From Paracoccus versutus (GTDB lineage Bacteria > Pseudomonadota > Alphaproteobacteria > Rhodobacterales > Rhodobacteraceae): DNA of 64,000 bases. Below, piece by piece: positions 38,982 through 46,849 of the stretch. Each line of letters opens with the position of its first letter. The first letter of the stretch is position 1. The translations under genes were made by a program, and so were the position numbers. The stretch lies in the NCBI RefSeq assembly GCF_000763885.1, contig NZ_JRKO01000007.1, positions 1 through 64,000 of the forward strand. Reading direction: 5' to 3'. A model generated the notes under the pieces. It made no database searches, was not told where the DNA came from, and saw only the letters and a list, made by a program, of their open reading frames with translations.

Positions 38982-39629
38982 ATGTCGCTCGCCCAAGTCC
39001 AGAACTTTGCCATCTCGCTCGACGGTTTCGGCACCGGGGAAGGCCTGAGCCGCGATCGCCCGTTCGGCCATGCGGACGAAAGGCTCCACGAATGGATGTT
39101 CAAGACCCGATGGTGGCGGGAGAGAACTGGCCGACAGGGTGGAACCGGCGGCATCGACGACGCGCTCGTTCGCCAGCACGACACCGGCATCGGCGCCGAG
39201 ATCATGGGCGCCGGCAAATACGGCTTCCCCGGATGGCAGGACGATCCCGACTGGAAAGGTTGGTGGGGTTCCAGCCCGCCGTTCCACACGCCGGTCTTCG
39301 TCCTGACCCATCACATCCGCCCGCCGATCGAGATGGAGGGCGGCACGACGTTTCACTTCATCGATGCCTCGCCCGCCGAGGCGCTCGCGATGGCGCGCGA
39401 GGCCGCAAAGGGCCAGGGCGTGCGGATCGGCGGCGGCGCGACCGTCGTGCGCGACTTCTTCGCCGCCGGCCTGGTCGACCACGCCCATGTCGCGGTGGTG
39501 CCGATCCTGCTCGGCCGCGGCGTCCGGCTGTGGGACGGTCTCGAAGCCCTGGAGCACAGCTATGAGATCGAGGCGGTCTCGTCGCCGAGCAGGGTGACGC
39601 ATCTGACATTCACGCGCCGAGGTCTGTAA
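38982..39629 (+). CDS. Dihydrofolate-reductase-like protein (RibD C-terminal family)
   Basis: A 215-residue intact protein of the RibD_C family, reductase-like proteins that often accompany resistance or detoxification genes. LAQVQNFAISLDGFGTGEGL is the substrate-site start, EIMGAGKYGFPGW and VFVLTHHIRPPIEMEGGTTF the middle, and VRIGGGATVVRDFFAAGLVD with PILLGRGVRLWDG the cofactor side. It is the only unbroken gene in a cluster of pseudogenes. Actual substrate unknown. Confidence 0.88.
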   Translation: MSLAQVQNFAISLDGFGTGEGLSRDRPFGHADERLHEWMFKTRWWRERTGRQGGTGGIDDALVRQHDTGIGAEIMGAGKYGFPGWQDDPDWKGWWGSSPPFHTPVFVLTHHIRPPIEMEGGTTFHFIDASPAEALAMAREAAKGQGVRIGGGATVVRDFFAAGLVDHAHVAVVPILLGRGVRLWDGLEALEHSYEIEAVSSPSRVTHLTFTRRGL

Positions 39630-39671
39630 ACCACGGTCCCCCGGTGGCCGACAGCCGGGCGAAACCGGGCA

Positions 39672-41223
39672 TCAGTCCGCGCTGCGCAATGAATCCGTCA
39701 TCAGCTTGAAGCCGCGCGCACCGGCAGCAACGCCGGCCACTATCCGTTCCGGTCCTTCGTTCATTGGCGCGACGACCTCCAGGAATGGCAAGCCCCGAAA
39801 CAAGTACTGCCAGCAATACGGCATGGAAGAGGTAGTCCGCCGGCGAGCGTAATGCCCTGTCTTTCGCTGACGGCCGCCCTCGCCCGGCGCCATGCGGCCT
39901 CTACCGCAAGCAGAACAAAGCCGCGGTCGACCAGGTCGAGCATCGAGATCGGCTCTCCGCTGCGCTCGACCACCAAATGCGGCGCACGTGTGCCGGGCCG
40001 GCCCGACAGTTCGGCGACCGGCTCGAAGGGACGATCCGGCGGCGGACCTTCCGGCACGATCGCACCCGTGTCGTAGCGCTGCCCGAACACGATATCGTAG
40101 TCGTCCACGATGGCGACGGCAGGCGGCAGCCGCCCCGCAGGACCCTTGAACCACTGCTGCAAGCGGGCAAGCGCCTGCGCCACCGTCGCGGCGATCACCG
40201 ACCGGCGCTCCGCGTCGTAGCTGTCAAGCAGGCCGGCATCCGCCTCGCCCCGGACGACCATGGCGAGCTTCCCGGCCAGGTTGTGCGCGTCGTGGATGCC
40301 CGAATTGCCCCCGAATGCCCCGGTCGGCGGCATGAGGTGCGCGGCGTCGCCGACCAGAAAACAGCTACCCGCGGAAGCGCTTGGCGACGCATGCCGCCAT
40401 CTCCCAGAACCGCGCGTCGACCAACCCCGCCTTGATGCCGGATCGGCCGGCCGCCTTTTCGACGAGTTCCCGGCAACGGTCGCGGTCGAAATCCTCCGGT
40501 CGCTCGCCTTTCTCTGGAAAATACTGCAATGCCACCAGTCAGCGCCCGCCAGGACGCAGCGTGACGGTGGCGTTGAGGTCGGTAACGAAGCAGGAGGTGA
40601 AGCGCTCGCCGCCGATCTCGGAAGACAAGTCGGTGTCGAAGATGATGTTCATCCAGTGCTGCAACACGCCCGGACCGCTTCGGCCGATGCCGAACATCTC
40701 GCGGAGCCTGCCGCCGGCACCGTCGGCGGTGATCAGATAGTCGGCGACCGCCGTTTCCTCCTTCCCGGTTTCGCGATTTCGGATGACGGCGCGAACACCG
40801 GCGGCGTCCTGCTCGAAGGACAAGCGCTCGCTGCTGAAGCGAATGTCCGCACCCAGCCTCTCTGCGCAATGCTGCAGGATCGGTTCCAGAACGTACTGGT
40901 CGCAAGTCGCAGGCTGCGTGAGGCTGTAGGGGCTGGCACCGGGCCATGGCACCATCGCATATCTGGATCGGCAAGGCTTCTTCCCCGCACAATGCCGCCC
41001 CCTGCTGGTCACCGGAGCGTTTGGCGCGGATCTCCGCCTCCAGCCCGAGGCCGCGGAATATCTCCATGCTGCGGGGCGAGATGCCGGCGAATTTGTACTG
41101 GATCGACGTGTCGGCATGGCGCTTCACCACCATGCAGCCGATACCCTGATGGGCGAGAAGTGCTGCGGCCGTCAGGCCGTTCAGGCCGCTGCCGACGATC
41201 AGGACAGGGATATGCGTGCTCAT
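39672..41223 (-). pseudogene. FAD-dependent aromatic monooxygenase, several frameshifts
   Basis: ATG at 41223 starts VLIVGSGLNGLTAAALLA (FAD GxGxxG) and QYKFAGISPRSMEIFRGLGL. The family then continues in a second frame (ATCDQYVLEPILQHCAERLG ... DYLITADGAGGRLREMFGI, to about 40539) and a third ([20 protein letters not shown] and [11 protein letters not shown], to about 39870). A piece of the C-terminal thioredoxin-like domain is seen in yet another frame ([20 protein letters not shown]-like). Such genes (phenol hydroxylase-type) carry resistance to aromatics or rifamycin. At least three breaks make it non-functional as written. Confidence 0.85.
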
Positions 41224-41360
41224 GGGCTTCTCCCGTGCTTGGCATAAACGGGTTCGCCTCCGGCAGAGCCGGGTCACGTGCTGCCGGCATTTCTTTTGAC
41301 TAACAAAATCATTTGACCATTCAAAGTATGCCAAGACATTGAAGCAAGGCGAAACCGAAG

Positions 41361-41793
41361 ATGACGACACGCCCTCACGACGCGCCGGACCCTGCCACCG
41401 AGGCTTGGCGCTGTTTGATTTTCTGATGCGTTCGGCGCCGCAGCTTCTTGAGGCGCAGCAAAGCCATGAACTGACACCGAACCATTCCCGCGCCCTGTTC
41501 TCGCTCGACGCGGATGGCAAGCCGATCGGGGTGTTGGCGCGCGAATGGGGCTGCGACCCTTCGACTGCGACATGGTTGGTGGACCGGCTGGAGCGATCCG
41601 GCCTGGCCGACCGCGTTGCGTTGCGTTGCCCAGCGATCGGCGGGTGAAGCTCGTGCGAGCAACCGAAAAGGGAAGCGCGACGAAGGACGATTTGCAAGCG
41701 GCCTACTATCGTCCCCCGGCCGAGATCGCAAAGCTATCGCCAAGCGATCTCGATGCGCTCATCCGCATTTGTCGGAAGCTGCAAGATGGGTAA
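41361..41793 (+). pseudogene. MarR family regulator, two frameshifts
   Basis: ATG at 41361 gives TTRPHDAPDPATEAWRC, then a shift near 41410; LFDFLMRSAPQLLEAQQS with the winged-helix part VLAREWGCDPSTATWLVDRL is in a second frame, and RRVKLVRATEKG followed by LSPSDLDALIRICRKL is in a third after a break near 41630. It diverges from the FAD-monooxygenase pseudogene, the typical MarR-regulated pair. Confidence 0.8.
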
Positions 41794-41879
41794 GAGGGTG
41801 CTTCGGCATCAGGTGCGCGTCGACGCCGCGCGGATCGAAGTCATGCTCGCAAGCTCCACCCATCCGCGCCTCACAGCTG

Positions 41880-42144
41880 CCGCCGTGCGGGAACTGGGAG
41901 CGCAGCCGGCTCCGGCTCGTAAAGCACGACTATCGGCAGGATCACGTCCGGGCTTTTGCGCAACGCGTCGAGGTGGCCGACGATGCAATCTACATCAGGC
42001 AGAAAAAGCGCCCTGTTGCGGACGCTGATAGCCACCAAGGGAGCGAAATGGCGGGAATCGGCGTTCCCGGTTTTATACCGAATTGGCGGAGGGGACGGGC
42101 CTGACGTCGAACCTTCTCCACTGATTTACTTTACAAAGCAATGA
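41880..42144 (+). pseudogene. Degraded C-terminus of a serine site-specific recombinase
   Basis: One frame reads VKHDYRQDHVRAFAQRVEVA and DDAIYIRQKK, and the same frame later gives MAGIGVPGFIPNWRR; an overlapping frame gives GRKSALLRTLIATKGAK. Put together they resemble the end of large serine recombinases, which finish in an IYIRGSKxxLLxTL segment and a VPSFVPKWR-like tail. The catalytic N-terminus is gone. It lies directly before the stress island, so it may mark the old insertion. Confidence 0.55.
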
Positions 42145-42177
42145 CTTACGTGCGTTTCCGTCAGCCGTCCGGCTGCC

Positions 42178-43122
42178 TTACCAATAAAATCCGAAGGACC
42201 TGAACCGCGGTTGAGCCTGTGGCGACGTCAGTGCGGGCATCGCGTGCCCGGCCATCGGCGGGACGGAAAGCGTTCGGCTGGGGGCCAGCGCGCGGAGCCT
42301 CGCGATCCGGCTTTCCACCGGCGGATGCGTCCGCAGCAGCGAGGGTTCGGGGATGCGTCTGCCGGGCAGGAAGATGTCCTCCCAGAACCGGCCGACGCGG
42401 CGCTCGAGCTTGCCGAGCGCGCCGATCAACCCCTCGGGGTCGCCGGTCAGGTCCGCCGCCACCCGGTCTGCATCGTATTCGCGGGTGCGCGACAGCCCGA
42501 GCTGGATCAGCGCCATCAGCGTGGGCGCGAAGATCAGGAGCACCACGACCGACCAGGGCACATGGACCATGCCCGCCATCACGAGCGGCAGGTTCACCAG
42601 CACAAGCAACTGTCCCATCCAGCTTGCCAGCGACACCAGCCGCGACATCACATCTGCGAGCCCCATGATCCAGAGGTCGCGATGGGCGATGTGGCCGATC
42701 TCGTGCGCGAGGACGCTGGCAAGTTCGCGGCCGTCGAGGATCTCGAGCAGCCCGTCGGTGACGCAGATCGTGCTGTCCTCGGGGCTGCCCATGGCAAAGG
42801 CGTTCGGCAGCCGGCTCGGGACGCGATAAAGCGCTGGGGTGCGCGGCAGGCCGGCGCGGCGCGCGAGCTCGGCAAGTGCTGCGATGAGACCGGGGGCCTC
42901 GCGCCCCGTCAGACGCTGGGCGCGATAGGCCGACAGCAGCATTCGTCGGGACAGGTCGGGGGCCAGAAACAGGCCGGCGACCATGCCGAGCGCGACGAGC
43001 AGCCCCGTTCCGGGCCCCAGGATCACGGTGACCGAAACCCAGGCGAGCGCCGCCATGAGTCCGAGCAGCAGCGCCGATTGCACGAGATTGAGCAGACGGT
43101 GGCGGGCGGAGGTCGCGGTCAT
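42178..43122 (-). CDS. htpX: HtpX-like membrane zinc metalloprotease (M48)
   Basis: A 314-residue inner-membrane protease degrading damaged membrane proteins. Two N-terminal helices (about 12-54), the zinc motif HEIGH at 140-144, the LSRTREYDADRVAADLTG third-ligand block at about 206-223, and two helices between (LVLVNLPLVMAGMV). The C-terminal part ends with THPPVESRIARLRAL typical of HtpX. The ATG at 43122 overlaps the psiE stop by 4 bases. tLST loci usually carry a protease such as DegP or HtpX at this edge. Confidence 0.93.
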   Translation of the reverse strand: MTATSARHRLLNLVQSALLLGLMAALAWVSVTVILGPGTGLLVALGMVAGLFLAPDLSRRMLLSAYRAQRLTGREAPGLIAALAELARRAGLPRTPALYRVPSRLPNAFAMGSPEDSTICVTDGLLEILDGRELASVLAHEIGHIAHRDLWIMGLADVMSRLVSLASWMGQLLVLVNLPLVMAGMVHVPWSVVVLLIFAPTLMALIQLGLSRTREYDADRVAADLTGDPEGLIGALGKLERRVGRFWEDIFLPGRRIPEPSLLRTHPPVESRIARLRALAPSRTLSVPPMAGHAMPALTSPQAQPRFRSFGFYW

Positions 43123-43598
43123 GTCGTCGTACGGTCTCCGAGTTCGCGCCGGTCCTGATCGCGCACCAGCCAGTGGACAGCGCCCAGTGCAAGCGCTGCG
43201 GCGGCGAGTGCGGCAATCTTTGCCGGCTCCGTCTCGCCGAGGTCCAGGATGATGAATTTGCGCGCGAGGGCGAGGAGCGCGATCAGCACGATCGTGCGGA
43301 CTTGGAGGATCCCGAAGCTGCGTTCGGTCGCAACAAGAAGGGAGCGCTTGAACTCGAGCGCGATCACTACGGTGAAGATCATGCCGAACACCACCTGGAA
43401 GGTGGCGTAATCGAGAGTGTCGAATGCCCCCAGAATCAAGCGGTTCACGACTTCGCGCAGCAGCGCCCAGACCGACGCCACGACGATCGCCGCAATGATG
43501 ACGCTGAGGACGATGATGACAACTTGCTCGAACTTCTCGTAGAGCGTCATCGCCGACCATTGTTCACGGGTCAGCCTGGATGGTTTCAGGTCTTTCAT
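43119..43598 (-). CDS. psiE: PsiE-type membrane protein
   Basis: A 159-residue protein of the phosphate-starvation-inducible E family with four hydrophobic helices. Start MKDLKPSRLTREQW, then YEKFEQVVIIVLSVIIAAIV, FGMIFTVVIALEFKRSLLV, and the conserved VRTIVLIALLALARKFIILD. Molecular function of PsiE is unknown, but it is a regular tLST member. Coupled to htpX by a 4-base overlap; 222 bases containing a terminator separate it from yfdX, so it may have its own promoter. Confidence 0.9.
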   Translation of the reverse strand: MKDLKPSRLTREQWSAMTLYEKFEQVVIIVLSVIIAAIVVASVWALLREVVNRLILGAFDTLDYATFQVVFGMIFTVVIALEFKRSLLVATERSFGILQVRTIVLIALLALARKFIILDLGETEPAKIAALAAAALALGAVHWLVRDQDRRELGDRTTT

Positions 43599-43766
43599 CA
43601 GTACCCCTCGAAGTTCCCCCCGGAATAGACAAGCTCTCCCTGGCTTGGCCGCAGACCGGGATCATTCGGGAGTTCTTTACCTGCGATGGAGCCAGGAACC
43701 AATTGTTATGTTTCGAGAACCGGGACTCTGGTCCCAGACTGTCGATCGTTCCTCAGTCTTCATGCG

Positions 43767-43804
43767 AAAGAGCCCCGCCGCCGGTCTCGTTTGCGGCGGG
43801 GCTC
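43767..43804 (-). terminator. Intrinsic terminator after yfdX
   Basis: A perfect 12-base stem (GAGCCCCGCCGC at 43770-43781, complement at 43793-43804) with an 11-base loop lies 16 bases past the yfdX stop and is followed on the minus strand by TTT. It separates the hsp20-yfdX unit from psiE-htpX. Confidence 0.8.
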
Positions 43805-43820
43805 CATCAGAGGTTCTCTT

Positions 43821-44780
43821 TTAGTTGAAGATGCGGGTTCGAAGTTCCTCGAACCGGGTCGCAATCGTTTCGAAGATCCCTCCGGTATCCTCCTGCGCCT
43901 TAATCTGACGGTCCAACTCATTCAGCGCCTCATGCAGATCCTCGAAATCGCTTTCGCGGCCGTAGCCGAGCGCTTCGGCGATTTCGATTTCCTGGCGTGC
44001 CGCCGCAACATAGTCGGCGGCCGTCAGATCGGCACCTTCAGTAGCGGCTTTGTCGTTTGCTTCAGTAGCGGCTTTGTCGTCTGCCGCCTTACCGTCGTCA
44101 TTGAGCAGAGCTTTGGCCTTCTCGATCATCGCCACGGCTCTGAGCGGAGGCAGGGCGATCACTGTTTCGGTCACCACCTGGGTGCTCAGTGCGGCGTTGA
44201 GAACCGTCATCGCTTCGTCGGTCTTTCCTTCATCAAGCAGTGCCGTCGCTGCGAGGATCGCGTCGGGATAGGTCGCAAGCGGCAGGCTGGTTGTCCGGAT
44301 GACAACCTCGGACGCGAACTCGCTCAGCAGCGGTCTCGCTTCCTGGAACTTCCCATCGTCGACCAAGTCCGCGATCTGTTTGCCGAGTCCTCGGACGGCT
44401 TCGACGCTGCCCAGAACGTCATAGGTGAAATGATTGACCGATACGGGCGCCAAAGCGAGATCCGGTTCACGCGCGACGACGGTCTCGAGCTTCCCCGTGG
44501 CCAACGCGAGCGCAGCAATCGCCGCATCTGTATCGCCCTTCTCGATCGCGGCGATCGCAGCGTTCGTTTCATCGAGCGCGTCGACCGCCTCCTGGATCAG
44601 GGCGGTGCGTTTATCGGCGAACTGTGAATCGGTTTCGGCGGTCACGCTCTCTTGGACCTGCTCCCGGTTGACCGCCTGCGCTTCAGCCTCCGCCTGAGCC
44701 GTATCCTGAGACCAGGAAGGGCCGGCGCTGACAATCAGCAGGGCCAAAGCTGTTCCCGCGTAAAGATTCCTGAGTTTCAT
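43821..44780 (-). CDS. yfdX: YfdX family periplasmic protein
   Basis: A 319-residue exported protein: signal peptide LYAGTALALLIVSAGPSWSQ, then an acidic Ala-rich linker and the YfdX helical domain (ALDETNAAIAAIEKGDTDAAIAAL-type repeats, LEVVVAREP-like LETVVAREPDLALAPVSV, and TTSLPLATYPDAI). YfdX proteins are periplasmic, often paired in tLST; here there is one copy, longer than usual by an insert at about 232-250 with a DKAATE repeat. It ends before a strong terminator; 72 bases separate it from the first upstream hsp20. Confidence 0.88.
   Translation of the reverse strand: MKLRNLYAGTALALLIVSAGPSWSQDTAQAEAEAQAVNREQVQESVTAETDSQFADKRTALIQEAVDALDETNAAIAAIEKGDTDAAIAALALATGKLETVVAREPDLALAPVSVNHFTYDVLGSVEAVRGLGKQIADLVDDGKFQEARPLLSEFASEVVIRTTSLPLATYPDAILAATALLDEGKTDEAMTVLNAALSTQVVTETVIALPPLRAVAMIEKAKALLNDDGKAADDKAATEANDKAATEGADLTAADYVAAARQEIEIAEALGYGRESDFEDLHEALNELDRQIKAQEDTGGIFETIATRFEELRTRIFN
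44036..44083 (-). repeat. Two-copy 24-base tandem repeat inside yfdX
   Basis: Copies at 44036-44059 and 44060-44083 differ at one base (TTTG versus TCTG at the end). In frame, each encodes DKAATE plus two residues. The repeat adds eight residues to the YfdX linker and may vary between isolates by slippage. Confidence 0.85.
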
Positions 44781-44852
44781 CGGTCTGTTCCTTTCGGCTG
44801 TGATTGGTTCTACGGCGGTTTCGCCGCAGAGTTGGCACGATCAATGCCCGGC

Positions 44853-45344
44853 TCAGGCCTCCTTGACCGCGATTTTCCTGACCTTGGCCTGGGCTTCGGG
44901 CGTTTGCGGCAGCTTGATCGTCAGAACCCCGTTCTTGAAGGATGCCTCCGCCTTTTCGCCATCCACACCGGGGGGGAGCGGGATTGTCCGATAGATCGCG
45001 CCGTAGCTGCGCTCGGACAGATAATACCCTTTTTTCTCCTCCTGGCGCTCGATCTTCTTCTCGCCCTTCACAGTCAACATGTCATCGTTGACCGTCACCT
45101 CGATGTCCTTCATCTCCATGCCCGGCAGCTCGATCGACACTTCGATCGCCTTGTCGGTCTCGACCACGTCGGATTTCGCTTCGCCGCTGCCAAAGGGCCA
45201 TTCGAAATGACCGACCCGGTTCCAGAAGTTCTCGAACACATGGTTCATTTCGCGCTGGAGTGTCGCGATCGGGTTGTCTTCGCTGCTCTTGGCATCTGGC
45301 GCGCCGTCCTTGCGCGCCCAGGGAATGAGGTCTTTGATCTGCAA
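44853..45344 (-). CDS. Small heat-shock protein, Hsp20 family (163 residues)
   Basis: An alpha-crystallin-domain holdase. N-terminal arm MQIKDLIPWARKD, then PIATLQREMNHVFENFWNRV, and the alpha-crystallin domain (about 55-148): VVETDKAIEVSIELPGMEM, LTVKGEKKIERQEEKKGYY, SYGAIYRTIPLPPGV and the closing GVLTIKLPQTPE. C-terminal tail VRKIAVKEA has the I-x-V-type anchor. It resembles the sHsp of tLST (sHspGI type). 20 bases separate it from the next hsp20 upstream. Confidence 0.95.
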   Translation of the reverse strand: MQIKDLIPWARKDGAPDAKSSEDNPIATLQREMNHVFENFWNRVGHFEWPFGSGEAKSDVVETDKAIEVSIELPGMEMKDIEVTVNDDMLTVKGEKKIERQEEKKGYYLSERSYGAIYRTIPLPPGVDGEKAEASFKNGVLTIKLPQTPEAQAKVRKIAVKEA

Positions 45345-45364
45345 GATATGGTCTCCTTCGGATT

Positions 45365-45763
45365 TCAGGCGCCCTTGACGGCGATCTTTTTCGGCTGCGC
45401 TTCAGGGGCTCGGGGGAGCGTCAGGTTGAGGACAGCTCCACGCATCTCGGCTTCGATCCTGTCGGGGTCGAAGTCCTCGGAAAGCGTGAAGGCACGCTCG
45501 AAATCGCCCTCGCCATATTCGGCATGGGCAAGTTCGAGGTTTTCCGGCCGCACCGGGTCAACCTTGCCGCGGATCGTCAACACGCGATTTTCGAGCGTGA
45601 TTTCGACCGCATCGGGAGCGACCCCAGGCATTTCAAGCATCATGGAGACGCCCTGATCGGTCTCGACGATATCGGTCAACGGACGGTAGATGCGTCCGCC
45701 GCCGGTGGTTTCGGGCGAGTCGGTCGGCGTCTTTTCGGCGGCTTGCGTGATGTCGGTGCTCAT
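45365..45763 (-). CDS. Small heat-shock protein, Hsp20 family (132 residues)
   Basis: A shorter member with a Thr/Pro-rich arm (ITQAAEKTPTDSPETTGGG) and the alpha-crystallin domain at about 30-125: IVETDQGVSMMLEMPGVAPD, LTIRGKVDPVRPENLELAHA, and VLNLTLPRAPEAQPKKIAVK. It lacks the FxxLxxEM-type N-terminal helix of its neighbours. It lies 14 bases after the first gene of the operon and 20 before the third. Confidence 0.94.
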   Translation of the reverse strand: MSTDITQAAEKTPTDSPETTGGGRIYRPLTDIVETDQGVSMMLEMPGVAPDAVEITLENRVLTIRGKVDPVRPENLELAHAEYGEGDFERAFTLSEDFDPDRIEAEMRGAVLNLTLPRAPEAQPKKIAVKGA

Positions 45764-45777
45764 CGTGCCAGCTCTTC

Positions 45778-46203
45778 TCAGGCTGCCTTGATCTCGATTT
45801 TCTTCGGCTTTTCTTCCTCGGGCCGGGAGATGACGATCCGCAATACGCCGTTCGTCATCCTCGCCTCGACCTTGTCATCCGAGGTCGCGAACGGCAGGCG
45901 TATAGCGCGGGAAAACCTGCCGTAACCGCGTTCGTTGCGGTGCCAGCGCGCACCGTCGGGAACCTCGGGCGCCTTGCGTTCGCCCGAAAGGGTCAGGACG
46001 CTGTCCTTGACCGAAATCTCAATGTCGCCCGGTTCGATGCCGGGAAGTTCAGCGGTGACTCCAACGGCCTCAGGGCCTTGCCAGACATTCACCGCCGGGA
46101 ACGCCGCGCGGGACGGCGGCCAGAAACCACGGTCGAGATCGCGCATCATGGAGCGCATCAGCGCAAAGGGATCGCTGCGGCGCAGATATGTCGGGTAGAG
46201 CAT
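45778..46203 (-). CDS. Small heat-shock protein, Hsp20 family (141 residues), first gene of left operon
   Basis: Start MLYPTYLRRSDPFALMRSMM resembles Hsp20/IbpA-like arms of class A; alpha-crystallin domain follows (GVTAELPGIEPGDIEISVKD, LTLSGERKAPE, YGRFSRAIRLPFATSDDKVE, GVLRIVISRPEEEKPKKIEI). The ATG at 46203 with AGGAGG before it is clear; a longer frame reaches into the control region and is rejected. Its 5' leader contains the ACCGCCTAT hairpin. Confidence 0.95.
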   Translation of the reverse strand: MLYPTYLRRSDPFALMRSMMRDLDRGFWPPSRAAFPAVNVWQGPEAVGVTAELPGIEPGDIEISVKDSVLTLSGERKAPEVPDGARWHRNERGYGRFSRAIRLPFATSDDKVEARMTNGVLRIVISRPEEEKPKKIEIKAA

Positions 46204-46404
46204 TGCTGGCCTCCTGTTGCTGATCGATGCCCCCGAACCGTCGGCATGGACGGACCGGGCAACGGTGCCGGCCGGATGTGGGTTCGGAGACCGCCTATCA
46301 AGATAGGCGGTTCCATTTATTATGCAAGCATATATGGTGCATGCATTGCGCATTGGATGGAGAGCAGTCTATCCTGTTTCTCATGCAGTGGAGGAAGGAT
46401 ACCC
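46204..46404. promoter_or_regulatory. Divergent control region of the stress island, with palindromes
   Basis: 200 bases separate the two operons. Clear symmetry elements: a 9-base inverted repeat ACCGCCTAT-CAAG-ATAGGCGGT (46290-46311); TATGC-AA-GCATA (46321-46332); TGCATGCA (46338-46345), all within a cluster of ATGC/GCAT half-sites to 46352. These suit a dimeric regulator such as the adjacent MarR-type protein. A possible rightward promoter is TTGCGC (46346-46351) with TCTATC 16 bases later (46368-46373). The ACCGCCTAT repeat would also form a hairpin in the hsp20 leader RNA. Confidence 0.65.
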
Positions 46405-46833
46405 ATGATCTCTTCTGATCTTGCCCTGATCGGGACGACGATCCACCGGGTCGCGCAGCTCATCCAGCAGCGGATCGACAACGAGATCGGCGACAGCGGC
46501 CTGACCCGCCTGTCCTGGATGGCGGCGACACATGTCGAGGATTCGCTCGGGCTGACCATCGGCGATCTGGCCGGGCGGCTGGAGGTAGGCCGGGCCACTG
46601 CGGGCCAGCTCGTCGATCGCATGGTACAGGGCGGTTGGGTCGAGCGGTGGCCCTCGCCCGACGACCGGCGGTCGCAGATCGTCACGGCAACACCTAAGGC
46701 CAGGGCGATGCTGGAGGAACTCGCGCCGCGGCAGTCGGCGCTCGAAGATGAAATCCTGCAGGATCTGTCGGCGGACGAAAGGCGCATTCTGCTGGCGCTG
46801 CTCGAGCGGATCAAGTCGCGGCTTTTACGCTAG
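46405..46833 (+). CDS. MarR-type regulator of the stress island
   Basis: A 142-residue winged-helix protein. Helical dimerisation ends are ALIGTTIHRVAQLIQQRI and SALEDEILQDLSADERRILL; the DNA-reading part is LTIGDLAGRLEVGRATAGQL (recognition helix) with VDRMVQGGWVERWPSPDDRRSQ as the wing, a clear MarR signature. Start ATG 46405 with GAGGAAGG upstream. It is the first gene of the right arm, 16 bases before ftsH. Classical gammaproteobacterial tLSTs do not carry a MarR here, so it may be a local repressor with autoregulation. Confidence 0.9.
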   Translation: MISSDLALIGTTIHRVAQLIQQRIDNEIGDSGLTRLSWMAATHVEDSLGLTIGDLAGRLEVGRATAGQLVDRMVQGGWVERWPSPDDRRSQIVTATPKARAMLEELAPRQSALEDEILQDLSADERRILLALLERIKSRLLR

Positions 46834-46849
46834 AGGGGGGCGAATAGGT

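Larger units (their letters stand above)
36088..42144. mobile_element. Decayed accessory region: phage tail remnant, broken genes, recombinase tail
   Basis: This block joins a truncated GTA/prophage tail module (36088-36872), a short opposing fragment, frameshifted GlxA-like, DJ-1, FAD-monooxygenase and MarR genes, one intact reductase gene and the degraded end of a probable serine recombinase, finishing just before the stress island. Unlike the tight operons elsewhere, genes are loosely spaced and several families are read in two or three frames. It looks like repeated insertion followed by loss. Confidence 0.7.
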
